Below are positions 63,876 to 64,000 of a stretch of 64,000 bases of DNA, piece after piece. The stretch is taken from assembly GCF_910589235.1 (NCBI RefSeq), contig NC_060956.1, positions 2,295,001 through 2,359,000 of the forward strand. The letters run 5' to 3'. Source of the stretch: Vespa crabro. Lineage: Eukaryota; Arthropoda; Insecta; Hymenoptera; Vespidae. Position numbers and translations under genes: made by a program. How positions within the stretch are numbered: the stretch's first letter is position 1; each line of letters begins with the position of its first letter. Under the pieces are notes generated by a model. That model was not told the DNA's origin. It was given only the letters and a program-made list of their open reading frames with translations, and did not search any database.

Positions 63876-64000
63876 GTTTGAAGTAAAATAATTTTTGACA
63901 GGTTAAGTACATAAATTATATGTACATCATACATTCATTTTTTCTATGTATATATATATATATAGAAAAAACATTTTTACGTTAAAATTATGCCTTAATA

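Noticed and set aside
1..64000. tRNA, rRNA and known microRNA genes
   Set aside because: No T-arm GGTTCGAATCC-type boxes with a cloverleaf and no familiar insect microRNA seed-mature strings were noticed by eye. A covariance-model scan would be needed to be sure.
1..64000. Coding transposons or viral insertions
   Set aside because: No transposase, reverse transcriptase or viral protein signatures were seen in any frame; only the short mariner-type terminal element was found.

Overview
This is nuclear DNA from an insect. It has AT-rich GT-AG introns, a 12-finger ZAD zinc-finger gene (a family typical of insects), a mariner-type terminal repeat, and a very heavy load of CT, TA, CATA and AAT microsatellites. 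A hymenopteran, perhaps a wasp, fits best, but that is an inference from general style and not from any diagnostic gene. Nothing prokaryotic, viral or organellar was seen.

Layout. From 1 to about 43.6 kb the window is sparse. It holds two tandem minus-strand genes for SLC36-type (pathetic-like) amino-acid transporters: gene 1 with CDS 7310 to 847 (474 codons) and gene 2 with CDS 38913 to 17604 (491 codons). Their long introns and spacers are full of simple repeats. From 43.6 to 64 kb the window is gene-dense, with short introns and far fewer repeats: AP-3 complex delta subunit (minus, 49537 to 43636, 1201 codons), a ZAD-C2H2 zinc-finger protein (plus, 52030 to 54391), a small Myb/SANT-like protein (minus, 57027 to 56018), BORCS7 (plus, 57926 to 58338), an otubain deubiquitinase (minus, 59858 to 58644) and an ADAM17/TACE metalloprotease (minus, 63875 to 60485). 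I built the exon chains by hand from splice sites and phase. The seven multi-exon chains checked across every junction close exactly in frame.

Main observations. (1) AP-3 delta carries two alternative versions of one exon, both 74 nt, with the same entry and exit phase and homologous sequence. Using both would break the frame, so they look mutually exclusive. (2) An 81-bp element made of two perfect 28-bp mariner-like inverted repeats flanked by TA sits in an AP-3 delta intron. (3) The two transporters share exon boundaries and phases but differ by one intron. Gene 2 starts with a 12-codon exon about 11.4 kb upstream, under a clear TATA plus initiator promoter. (4) Several perfect palindromes, partly GATC-rich, lie in the repeat-rich half.

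How the genes fit together. They are ordinary eukaryotic single genes and not an operon. Transporters of the SLC36 family, AP-3 delta and BORCS7 all act at lysosomes or lysosome-related organelles in other animals; whether their proximity here means anything is unknown. No complete new multi-gene system was found; the AP-3 delta exon switch is the strongest candidate for undescribed biology.
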